A stretch of DNA of 64,000 nt, from NCBI GenBank assembly GCA_934359185.1, contig CAKRLE010000010.1, forward strand, positions 62,001-126,000. Reading direction: 5' to 3'. Source of the stretch: an uncultured Lachnospira sp. GTDB lineage: Bacteria > Bacillota > Clostridia > Lachnospirales > Lachnospiraceae. The notes under the pieces were generated by a model, which was given only the letters and a program-made list of their open reading frames with translations, was not told where the DNA came from and did no database searches. Positions within the stretch are counted from its first letter, which is position 1. Each line of letters opens with the position of its first letter. The translations under genes were made by a program, and so were the position numbers. Positions 43,125-50,764 of this stretch are shown in pieces.

Positions 43125-43790
43125 TCATATAGTCCCTTCAAAATAGTCGGGATATATTCCTTTTAATTTGTCAATCTCATTGAATATTCTGTTGATATGT
43201 GCTTTTATTACACGAAGATACATTCTTTTATCTTTAGTTTTTATAGCCTGGATAAGCATCTGATGTTCATTATTGGTTCTGACACTGATTGAACTATTAA
43301 GTTCTGCGAGGAATCTTATTCTGTTATAATGGCTCATCTGCATTTTTATAATATCGCTGGCAAGCTGCTCCCCGGAACAATCATATATAATCTGGTGAAA
43401 AGCGTTATCCAACTCTACTCTTGGCACATTCTCACCACCATTATCATAATTAATAAGGCGGTTATTCATTAACTCCATATTTTCAATCAGTTTATCACTT
43501 GCATTCTCAAGCACCGGCTCAACCATGCCAATTTCAAGACTTTTTCTTACAAACCATTCATGTTTGAAACGTGCGCAGTTAATACTTGCAACATATGTTC
43601 CCGACTGTGGTATTATCTTTAAAAGTCCTTCTTTTTCAAGTTTTACAATGGCTTCTCTTGCAGGTGTTCTCGACACATTATATCTCACAGCTATTTTCTG
43701 GGCGCTTATTGAATCACCCGGAACAAGCCTGAAATTCATTATATCGTATTTCAATTTATCGTATGTTTCTTCGTTTAATGACTTTTCCAT
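43125..43790 (-). CDS. GntR family regulator, FadR subfamily (FCD domain)
   Basis: A 221-residue regulator. The winged helix (residues 8-72) reads ISAQKIAVRYNVSRTPAREAIVKLEKEGLLKIIP, a classical GntR recognition region. The C-terminal helical FCD domain (about 80-215) binds metal-assisted organic acids in this family; conserved His positions are visible in DNAFHQIIYD and KAHINRIFNEI. As the third gene after uxuA and uxuB it most likely represses the uronate operon and releases DNA on binding a hexuronate intermediate. Its likely operator is CTRACATGTYAG, present in the uxuA promoter and upstream of the transporter gene. Ribosome site AAAGG. Confidence 0.92.
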   Translation of the reverse strand: MEKSLNEETYDKLKYDIMNFRLVPGDSISAQKIAVRYNVSRTPAREAIVKLEKEGLLKIIPQSGTYVASINCARFKHEWFVRKSLEIGMVEPVLENASDKLIENMELMNNRLINYDNGGENVPRVELDNAFHQIIYDCSGEQLASDIIKMQMSHYNRIRFLAELNSSISVRTNNEHQMLIQAIKTKDKRMYLRVIKAHINRIFNEIDKLKGIYPDYFEGTI

Positions 43791-43833
43791 AACTTTGCAG
43801 CCTTTCTATATCTCTGAGTCTGCTTGTTACATT

Positions 43834-45441
43834 CTAAAGGTATTTTTTCAGTGTATTTCTTACAGCACCCTTTCCAGCAATTTCTTCAACAAACATCTCT
43901 TCAATTTTATTACCGATTCCAGCATCAAATAAATTTATACCAAATATATTAGAATTTGACAACATATTCTTTAACTGTCCATTGTATGAAGAAGTATCAC
44001 CAACTCTGATTCCTGACAGCTGTTCCCTTAATTCATCAGCCATCGGATCGGCAGAAAGTTCAAAACTCTCACCATTATCATCTACTCCAAGAAGGTATCT
44101 GCACCAGCCTGCAATTGCAAGAGGGATGGCTGTAAGCGAACCTGCATCACCATATTTTGCAACGTAAGATTTGATTGTCTCTCCATATCTTATTCCAACC
44201 TTCTGTGAGGTATCTGTTGCAATTCTCTGTGGTGTATCTGGCATAAATGGATTAGGTATTCTTACATTTAATACTTCATCAGCAAATTTTTCAGGCGAAA
44301 TTATACCTGGATCTGTAACAACCGGCATTCCCTCTACAAGTCCTATTCTTCTTACGAGTTCTGCAAGTTCCTTATCCTTCATTTCATCAGCTATAAGGTC
44401 ATATCCAAGAACACAGCCATATACTGCAAGAGCAGTGTGCAATGGATTAAGACATGTTGTGACTTTCATTCTTTCAACCTTATTAACTGTATCTCTGTCT
44501 GTCATATATACGCCTGCTTTTTCGAGCTGTGGTCTTCCATTAGGAAATCTGTCTTCAATCACAAGATACTGTGGTCCCTCAGCATTTACAAATGGGGCAA
44601 TATATGTCTTCTTTGATGTGATTACAGGTGCCATATTATCAACGCCTGCTTCTTCTAATGATTTATAAACAGAATCTGCCGGTCTAGGAGTAATCTTATC
44701 AATCATTGACCATGGAAATGATATGATGCTTTCATCATTAACATATTCAACAAAATCTTTTCCGACAAAACCTTTTTTATTCCACTCATCAATCATCTCT
44801 GTTATTGAATTCTTAAGCTTTTCTCCATTGTGTGAACAATTATCCATGGATACAACCGCAAGTGGTTCCTTACATGTATTAAATCTTTCAAATAACAGTG
44901 CTGCAACTACTGCCATTGCAGAAGATGGCTTGTCTGGTCCATTATCAATATCATTTTTTATAAATGGGAAAAACTCACCCCTGGCATCACGCAATGCATA
45001 TCCTTTTTCTGTAATTGTAAATGAAACCATCTGAAGACCCGGATTAGAAAATATCCGCTTTAATCTTGACCACTCCTCTTTAGAGCCTGACTGTGCCTTA
45101 ACTGCCTCAGTAAGTGAGCCAAGCACTTTCTTATCTGTACTTCCATCTTCTTTAAGTGTCACAGCCATAACAAGATTGTCAAATGGCTTATATATTTTAT
45201 CTACAACGTCAAAATCAAATGTTTCAACACAAGTAATTCCCTTATCAGCAGCTCCCTGTTCTATTAATGAATCAGCAATTCCTCCGATAAAAATCCTGAA
45301 TATATTGCCTATTCCAAAATGAACCCATACAGGCGACTTTCTTGTATGTGCGGCTACTTTTTCTACATCATATGAAGGCAGGCTGATTCCTGCCTCCTTC
45401 CATCCAGTTTCATTCTTTATACCATTTAATGAAAGTTCCAT
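43834..45441 (-). CDS. uxuB: D-fructuronate (mannonate) oxidoreductase
   Basis: It reduces fructuronate to D-mannonate with NADH in glucuronate breakdown. The 535-residue protein belongs to the polyol-type long-chain mannitol dehydrogenase family: N-terminal Rossmann part with VHFGIGNIFRIFIGG, the central VVSMDNCSHNGEKL, and the catalytic region NAEGPQYLVIEDRFPNGRPQ followed by KVTTCLNPLHTALAVYG, whose Lys/Asn/His residues are the family active site. I chose ATG 45441, preceded by GGAGG; an ATG at 45453 overlaps that site. It lies 29 bases downstream of uxuA and 43 before the GntR gene. Confidence 0.93.
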   Translation of the reverse strand: MELSLNGIKNETGWKEAGISLPSYDVEKVAAHTRKSPVWVHFGIGNIFRIFIGGIADSLIEQGAADKGITCVETFDFDVVDKIYKPFDNLVMAVTLKEDGSTDKKVLGSLTEAVKAQSGSKEEWSRLKRIFSNPGLQMVSFTITEKGYALRDARGEFFPFIKNDIDNGPDKPSSAMAVVAALLFERFNTCKEPLAVVSMDNCSHNGEKLKNSITEMIDEWNKKGFVGKDFVEYVNDESIISFPWSMIDKITPRPADSVYKSLEEAGVDNMAPVITSKKTYIAPFVNAEGPQYLVIEDRFPNGRPQLEKAGVYMTDRDTVNKVERMKVTTCLNPLHTALAVYGCVLGYDLIADEMKDKELAELVRRIGLVEGMPVVTDPGIISPEKFADEVLNVRIPNPFMPDTPQRIATDTSQKVGIRYGETIKSYVAKYGDAGSLTAIPLAIAGWCRYLLGVDDNGESFELSADPMADELREQLSGIRVGDTSSYNGQLKNMLSNSNIFGINLFDAGIGNKIEEMFVEEIAGKGAVRNTLKKYL

Positions 45442-45470
45442 AATATCCTCCATTCTGTCAATTTACACAA

Positions 45471-46538
45471 TTACTTTGATGATTTATCAATAGCTTCCCA
45501 TAAACCATTAAGATATGTTGCTCCTAAAGCCCTGTCATACAGTCCATAACCTGGCATGGCAACCTCATCCCATATCATTCTTCCATGATCTGGTCTTATT
45601 GGGCCATCAAATCCTGTATCATATAATGTCTTCATAATCTTATACATATCTAATGAACCATCTGATGACAGATGTGCAGCTTCCTCAAAATCTCTTGGAG
45701 AATTGTATTTAAGATTTCTTACATGTGCAAATGCAATCCTGCCCCTGCAAGCCTTGATAATCTCGCACAAATCATTATTCTGGTTAGAACCAAATGAACC
45801 TGTACATAATGTAATTCCATTGTATGGCTTATCAACAGCATCTAAAAGCTTTGTTACTGAATCTTTTCCTGTCATGATTCTTGGAAGTCCGAATATTGGC
45901 CATGCTGGATCATCTGGATGTATTCCCATCTTAATGTCATACTTCTCGCAGACAGGTCCTATTGCTTCAAGGAAATATACAAGATTATTAAACAGCTTCT
46001 CTGCATCAACATCTTTGTACATCTCAAATAATTCTTTTAATCTGTCAAGTCTCTCTGGCTCCCAGCCTGGCATGACGAATCCATTAGACATTTTTTCAAC
46101 TGACTCCTTCATATGTTCAGGGTCAATCATATCAACTGTGTCCTGATTGTATGCAAGCACTGTTGAACCATCCTGTCTCTCTCTTGCAAGCTCTGAACGT
46201 GTCCAGTCAAAAACAGGCATGAAATTATAGCAGACCATGTGAATACCTGCCTCACCAAGTGCCTGTAATGTCTTGATATAATTATCAATATGCTCATCTC
46301 TCTTATCTGTACCTATCTTGATATCATCTGACACATTAACAGATTCAATACCAGCAATTCCTAATCCCGCATCTTCGACTACTTTCTTAAGCTGGTTAAT
46401 TTCCTCTGGAAGCCATAACTCTCCAGCCTGCTTTCCAAAAAGTGTTGTAATGACATTCTTAACACCTGGAATCTGTCTTATCTGCTTAAGTGTAACACTG
46501 TCATAGCCTGGTCCATACCATCTTAAAGTCATCTCCAT
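45471..46538 (-). CDS. uxuA: Mannonate dehydratase
   Basis: It dehydrates D-mannonate to 2-keto-3-deoxy-D-gluconate. The 355-residue TIM-barrel enzyme shows family features: MTLRWYGPGYDSVTL at the start, YNFMPVFDWTRSELA, GIHPDDPAWPIFGLPRI (metal-ligand region), LCTGSFGSNQNNDL, FAHVRNLKY and the C-terminal PIRPDHGRMIWDE. It is the first gene of uxuA-uxuB-gntR. The ATG at 46538 follows AGGAGG. Its promoter carries two tandem operator palindromes in the spacer, so tight repression is expected. Confidence 0.96.
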   Translation of the reverse strand: MEMTLRWYGPGYDSVTLKQIRQIPGVKNVITTLFGKQAGELWLPEEINQLKKVVEDAGLGIAGIESVNVSDDIKIGTDKRDEHIDNYIKTLQALGEAGIHMVCYNFMPVFDWTRSELARERQDGSTVLAYNQDTVDMIDPEHMKESVEKMSNGFVMPGWEPERLDRLKELFEMYKDVDAEKLFNNLVYFLEAIGPVCEKYDIKMGIHPDDPAWPIFGLPRIMTGKDSVTKLLDAVDKPYNGITLCTGSFGSNQNNDLCEIIKACRGRIAFAHVRNLKYNSPRDFEEAAHLSSDGSLDMYKIMKTLYDTGFDGPIRPDHGRMIWDEVAMPGYGLYDRALGATYLNGLWEAIDKSSK

Positions 46539-46616
46539 AATAAAAAATCCTCCTGTTGATTAACAATTTAATTAAACCCTATGTGTCATTATGGCACAGT
46601 TCGTTTTGTTTTATTC

Positions 46617-46645
46617 ATACTAACATGTCAGTTCTGACATGTCAA
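46617..46645 (-). promoter_or_regulatory. uxuA promoter with embedded double operator
   Basis: On the minus strand TTGACA (46640-46645), a 17-base spacer and TAGTAT (46617-46622) form the promoter. Two palindromes fill it: CTAACATGTCAG (46620-46631) and CTGACATGTCAA (46634-46645, plus-strand reading). A bound protein would block RNA polymerase directly. The same word occurs at 41716-41729. Confidence 0.85.
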
Positions 46646-46747
46646 TATATTTTTTTAGAACTTATAGGATTTTAATAGTATATTCCGTATCATACAATAT
46701 AACGCTAAAGACAGCATTTACGGCAAAAAAAGACCCCAGTATTGTAA

Positions 46748-48436
46748 TTAATACTGAGATCTTAATATAAGAGATACAAATTTATCCCTTGTACATGGTC
46801 TTCCAAAATAATACCCTTGCAGATAATCAACATGCATATTTTTCATTTCTGAACACCATAAGCTTTCTTCAATACCTTCCGCGCATATTTTTACACCAAT
46901 TCCATGTATCATATTGGTGATATTATAGAACAATTCATAATTATCTTTTTCGTTCATGGCTTTAGATGTGAAATCCTTATCCATTTTCACATAGCTTGGT
47001 TTCATGTCTCTTATGCAATGAAGATTTGAATATCCAGTTCCAAAATCGTCAATTACAAACTGAATATTGTTTTCATCTAACACTTTTCTTAACTTGCAAA
47101 AAGATGGCGTCATATCCACAAATCCGCTTTCTGTCATCTCAATACATAGACATTGCGGCTTTAATGAATACTCTTTAATTATACCTAAAATATCAGCGGC
47201 AACATTCCCCTGCATTATCTGGACATATGAGATATTTACATTTATCTTAAAGTCAGGAATGTACTTCTGCATTTCACAGCACATCTTTACGGCTTCACCC
47301 AGGACAAATCTGCCTGCCGGAATTATCAGGCCTGATTCTTCCAGTAACGGAATAAATTCTACTGGTGAAATCATTTCTGGCTTGTCACCGTTCATCATTG
47401 AAAATCTCATAAGCGCTTCTGCACCGATGATTTTTTCTGATTCACAATCCACAATAGGCTGATAATACACTTCCATTCCTTCGTACTGATTCGTAACAGA
47501 ACTACGGAGTGCTGCAATTATTTTTGCTCTTTTCAAAAACTCCTCATAATCTGCCTCATCAAATATATAAAAGCCATTTTTTTCAATGCTTTTTGCCTGC
47601 TTAAGTGCAAATGAAAACTTCCTACGGCACTCGTCATAGCCTTCTTTCGGGAATACTTCTGCCTTTATAACACCAATAGAAACAGAAAATACCGCTTCAT
47701 AATTTTCAGAATCTATGAACTCATATAGTTTTTCATTAATCCTGTTGCTTAGTTCTACAGCATCTTCCATTGATTCGCTTTCCAAATCGACAATTACATA
47801 CTGGTCAGCTACAAGATGGTACAGCTTCTGCGAAGGCAAAAGGCACTTTTTCATGGTTTCGGCAACACCTCTTAAAACATAATTGCCAAACTCTGAACCT
47901 CTTGAGCTGTTAATTGCTCCGAAATTATTAATTCCTATATGCATAAGAAATCCTTTGGTAATCTCATCCTTATGCGAACGCATATAGGCATTAAATTCCA
48001 CGCCGCCAAGAAGTCCTGTGGTATTATCTGCCCTTCTTTGATTTCCTGTTTCATTGAGACACCCAACCAGGTATTCTGCCTTACCATCTTTGTCATATGT
48101 CACAAGACCGCGACAGTTTACCCATACTGGCTGTCCATTTTTATCAATCCACCTGTAATGGAGATTATGTACTTTCTCTCTGCCTTCAATAATGTCTTCT
48201 AAATGTTTCTTAAGAAGTCCGCGGTCTTCTTTATATACAACTGCCATCATATCATTAACAGCATCGTCTAAATATCTGTCTGACAGCATAAACCTGTCAA
48301 CAGCAGACTGCGAAATTTCCATTGCATTTTTCTGTAAGTCAATAACGTAAAGATAATCGTCCATACATACAGAAATAAGTTCCATTAAAATTTCAGGTGA
48401 CTTTTCCCCGAATTTTTTGAATATGTCCCTATTCAT
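46748..48436 (-). CDS. PAS-GGDEF(degenerate)-EAL c-di-GMP phosphodiesterase
   Basis: A 562-residue cytoplasmic signalling protein. A PAS-type sensor (about residues 15-130) precedes a GGDEF-fold domain whose signature has decayed to VADQYVIV, so it cannot make c-di-GMP. The EAL domain (about 300-560) keeps its residues: GAEALMRF, NVNISYVQ, CIEMTES, VIDDFGTGYS, YVKMDKDF, ICAEGIE and YLQGYYFGRP. It should therefore hydrolyse c-di-GMP, favouring motility. I chose ATG 48436; an in-frame GTG at 48454 overlaps the likely ribosome site GAGAAGG. It is 33 bases after a chemoreceptor gene, so receptor and phosphodiesterase are probably one operon. Confidence 0.93.
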   Translation of the reverse strand: MNRDIFKKFGEKSPEILMELISVCMDDYLYVIDLQKNAMEISQSAVDRFMLSDRYLDDAVNDMMAVVYKEDRGLLKKHLEDIIEGREKVHNLHYRWIDKNGQPVWVNCRGLVTYDKDGKAEYLVGCLNETGNQRRADNTTGLLGGVEFNAYMRSHKDEITKGFLMHIGINNFGAINSSRGSEFGNYVLRGVAETMKKCLLPSQKLYHLVADQYVIVDLESESMEDAVELSNRINEKLYEFIDSENYEAVFSVSIGVIKAEVFPKEGYDECRRKFSFALKQAKSIEKNGFYIFDEADYEEFLKRAKIIAALRSSVTNQYEGMEVYYQPIVDCESEKIIGAEALMRFSMMNGDKPEMISPVEFIPLLEESGLIIPAGRFVLGEAVKMCCEMQKYIPDFKINVNISYVQIMQGNVAADILGIIKEYSLKPQCLCIEMTESGFVDMTPSFCKLRKVLDENNIQFVIDDFGTGYSNLHCIRDMKPSYVKMDKDFTSKAMNEKDNYELFYNITNMIHGIGVKICAEGIEESLWCSEMKNMHVDYLQGYYFGRPCTRDKFVSLILRSQY

Positions 48437-48469
48437 AGCTAAAGACCTTCTCACTTATATGTATTTTTT

Positions 48470-50176
48470 TTAATTTTGTTCAACCTTAAATCTGCTGATC
48501 ATATCGCGTAAATTATCTGCCTCGCTGCTCATCTGCTGGCTTGCAGCTGCACATTCCTCAGATGTTGCGGAATTAGACTGTACCACATCGTTAATCTGTT
48601 CAATTCCCTCGTTAATCTGCTGGATTTCTGTTGTCTGTATTTCTAATATATCTGCTATTCCAGACACTTCTTTAGTAATGACTCTTGACTCCTCTGCAAC
48701 CTCTTCTAACTGCTTTGCTGTATCTTCCGCAACAACCATACCTTTCTGAACTGCCTTTACAGAAGTTTCAATCAATGCTGCTGATTCCTGTGCTGCCTGT
48801 GCACTCTGGTCAGCTAATATATTTACCTGGTTTGCTACAACCGCAAATCCTTTTCCTGCCTCTCCGGCTCTTGCAGCTTCAATAGAAGCATTAAGCGCCA
48901 GTAAATTAGTCTGGCTTGATATTTCATTAATTGTTGCAATAATCTTGTCAATTTCCTGTGATGCCCTGCTGATTTCATTCATGGAAGCTACCATTTCATG
49001 CATCTTACCATTACTTTCAGTTATATGGTCACCTAACTTTCCTACTCTGTTACTAATCTGCTTTGCACTCTCTGAATTCTGGCTAATCTCATCTGAAACA
49101 GTTGAAACTGTTGCTGTCAGCTCCTGTACAACAGCTGCCTGATTAGTAGCACCATCTGCAAGTTCATTAGAACTCAATGCAACCTGCTCTGCCCCACCTG
49201 ATACTTCCTGGGAAACATGCTGGATTCCTCTGATTGTGTCAGCCATGCTTTCTTCAAATGCTTTGAATGAATTTAAGATTCCTACGAAATCTCCTCTCCA
49301 CTCAACCTTAGGATTTACGCTGAAATTACCTTCTGAGAAAAGCTGCATTGTATTATCAATGTCATCAACATATGATCCCAGAATGTGGATTGATTCACGC
49401 ATATTTTCAGCAAGACGTCCGATTTCATCATCTGAATGGTAATCAAGAGTACTATGAAGATTTCCTTGTGTTAATTCTTTAGCTACCTCTTCAATTGCAC
49501 TTAATGGTTCTACAATTGAATCAAGAACATGTTTACCTATTTTTCTTGACATACTAATTGCTAAAATCAGACAGACTATAATAACGGCAAATCCTACAAC
49601 TGCACATATCACTGTCTTTCTTACAGCCTGCGCTGCCATTTCATCTGTTAATGTATCTATTCTTTTTGCAATATCTACCAGCTTATTCAAGGCAGGTGTA
49701 CATACATTCAGAATATCATCAACTGCCTGCTTATCCTGACCTTTTTCGATTTCCTGTATGATGCCAAATCCCTTATTTCCCCAATCCTGAAGTGCATTAG
49801 CATACTCATTATAAAGCTCATCTGGAACTACACCTGTATCCTTTATTGTTTTTAATTCTGTGTCTACAGCTTCCAGAAGGCTTGTTACATTCTGATCATA
49901 GCTCTTATATGTAGATACGTCCTCATTTAATGCCATTTCCCTGATACTTCTTGCCGCTGCAGTAACATTGATTCTGCAAATCTTTACAGATGTATCAGCA
50001 GCATTAACTTTTCCTACGTAGTTATACATGTTTGCGAACAATATGCCAATAACTATCATAGAAATTACTCCTGATACAAGCATGAAATAAATTACAGCTT
50101 TGTATCCATAGTTAATCCTATCCTTCAAATGTAATGTTTCAAGTCTGCTTTTTAAAGATTTCTTTCGTGTGTTCAT
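48470..50176 (-). CDS. Methyl-accepting chemotaxis protein (four-helix-bundle sensor)
   Basis: A 568-residue transmembrane chemoreceptor. TM1 lies at about residues 28-48, a helical extracellular four-helix-bundle-type domain at about 50-190, and TM2 at about 192-212. A HAMP domain and a second HAMP-like stretch ([15 protein letters not shown], then [14 protein letters not shown]) follow. The signalling hairpin tip is [22 protein letters not shown]. Glu/Gln-rich flanks in the helices provide methylation sites. Its promoter and a C9 homopolymer lie upstream. It is followed by the c-di-GMP phosphodiesterase gene after 33 bases. Confidence 0.95.
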   Translation of the reverse strand: MNTRKKSLKSRLETLHLKDRINYGYKAVIYFMLVSGVISMIVIGILFANMYNYVGKVNAADTSVKICRINVTAAARSIREMALNEDVSTYKSYDQNVTSLLEAVDTELKTIKDTGVVPDELYNEYANALQDWGNKGFGIIQEIEKGQDKQAVDDILNVCTPALNKLVDIAKRIDTLTDEMAAQAVRKTVICAVVGFAVIIVCLILAISMSRKIGKHVLDSIVEPLSAIEEVAKELTQGNLHSTLDYHSDDEIGRLAENMRESIHILGSYVDDIDNTMQLFSEGNFSVNPKVEWRGDFVGILNSFKAFEESMADTIRGIQHVSQEVSGGAEQVALSSNELADGATNQAAVVQELTATVSTVSDEISQNSESAKQISNRVGKLGDHITESNGKMHEMVASMNEISRASQEIDKIIATINEISSQTNLLALNASIEAARAGEAGKGFAVVANQVNILADQSAQAAQESAALIETSVKAVQKGMVVAEDTAKQLEEVAEESRVITKEVSGIADILEIQTTEIQQINEGIEQINDVVQSNSATSEECAAASQQMSSEADNLRDMISRFKVEQN

Positions 50177-50233
50177 AACATATTATCCTTTCTAAAAATT
50201 ACTATAAATTACTTATCAAATTACTTATCCATT

Positions 50234-50262
50234 TTTATATCAAAATAAGAATTTTAAGTCAA
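50234..50262 (-). promoter_or_regulatory. Promoter of the chemoreceptor-phosphodiesterase operon
   Basis: TTGACT (50257-50262) and TATAAA (50234-50239) on the minus strand are separated by 17 bases, about 58 bases before the ATG. Confidence 0.7.
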
Positions 50263-50316
50263 CAATTTTGCGGTACTTTTGTACCATATTTTAGAAAAAA
50301 ATAATAATTTAGTATA

Positions 50317-50325
50317 CCCCCCCCC
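50317..50325 (+). repeat. C9 homopolymer upstream of chemoreceptor promoter
   Basis: Nine consecutive C (G on the chemoreceptor's strand) in strongly AT-rich DNA, about 55 bases upstream of the -35 box. GGTAC words flank it at 50272-50276 and 50327-50331. Confidence 0.85.
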
Positions 50326-50418
50326 TGGTACTATATCTAACATGTTATTTGACGCTTTTTTGTATATATTTTAAAGCTGCATATTTACAGCATATTTACA
50401 GATTTACAGTGCCTGGTA

Positions 50419-50441
50419 TTTACAGTGCCTGGCACCAACGG
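50419..50441 (+). repeat. TTTACAGTGCCTGGCACCAACGG repeat, copy 1 (described by coordinates)
   Basis: Complete copy of a short interspersed repeat whose centre GTGCCTGGCAC is an 11-base palindrome. A truncated copy (TTTACAGTGCCTGG) directly precedes it at about 50403-50416. Confidence 0.8.
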
Positions 50442-50472
50442 CGAGTGGCAATTTCTTTTGTGTAATCGCGAA

Positions 50473-50635
50473 ATTTGGCTTTTTAAAGGCTTTTTTTCTA
50501 ATTTCAGCCAAAATGACGGTGTTTACACTTCGCTAAACCAATCTTTTTTCTTTTAGTTCATGGAAACATGGAAAAAATCCAAAGCAATCACATTTTCTGG
50601 ATTTTTTCACTTGTTTTACCTATTTTCAGCCAAAT
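50473..50635 (+). repeat. Intergenic palindromic element, copy F
   Basis: Core CACTTCGCTAAACCA at 50526-50540, inside GTTTA/TAAAC pairing. Inner hairpin GAAAAAATCCA (50571-50581) pairs perfectly with TGGATTTTTTC (50598-50608). Outer arms ATTTGGCT (50473-50480) and AGCCAAAT (50628-50635) close the unit. Further related DNA extends to about 50742, with GGATTTTTCATAGAATTTC and a duplicated CATGCTGTTTTATC, also seen after copy G. Confidence 0.8.
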
Positions 50636-50742
50636 CTGATTTCTAACACAATAAATCAGGATAATTTCAGACATTTTTGGATTTTTCATAGAATTTCATG
50701 CTGTTTTATCCAAATCCCATGCTGTTTTATCAAAATTTCAAG

Positions 50743-50764
50743 TTTACAGTGCCTGGCACCAACG
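50743..50764 (+). repeat. Interspersed GTGCCTGGCAC repeat, copy 2
   Basis: TTTACAGTGCCTGGCACC and AACGG run from 50743 to 50764 and overlap the last codons and stop of the beta-helix gene on the minus strand. Confidence 0.8.
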
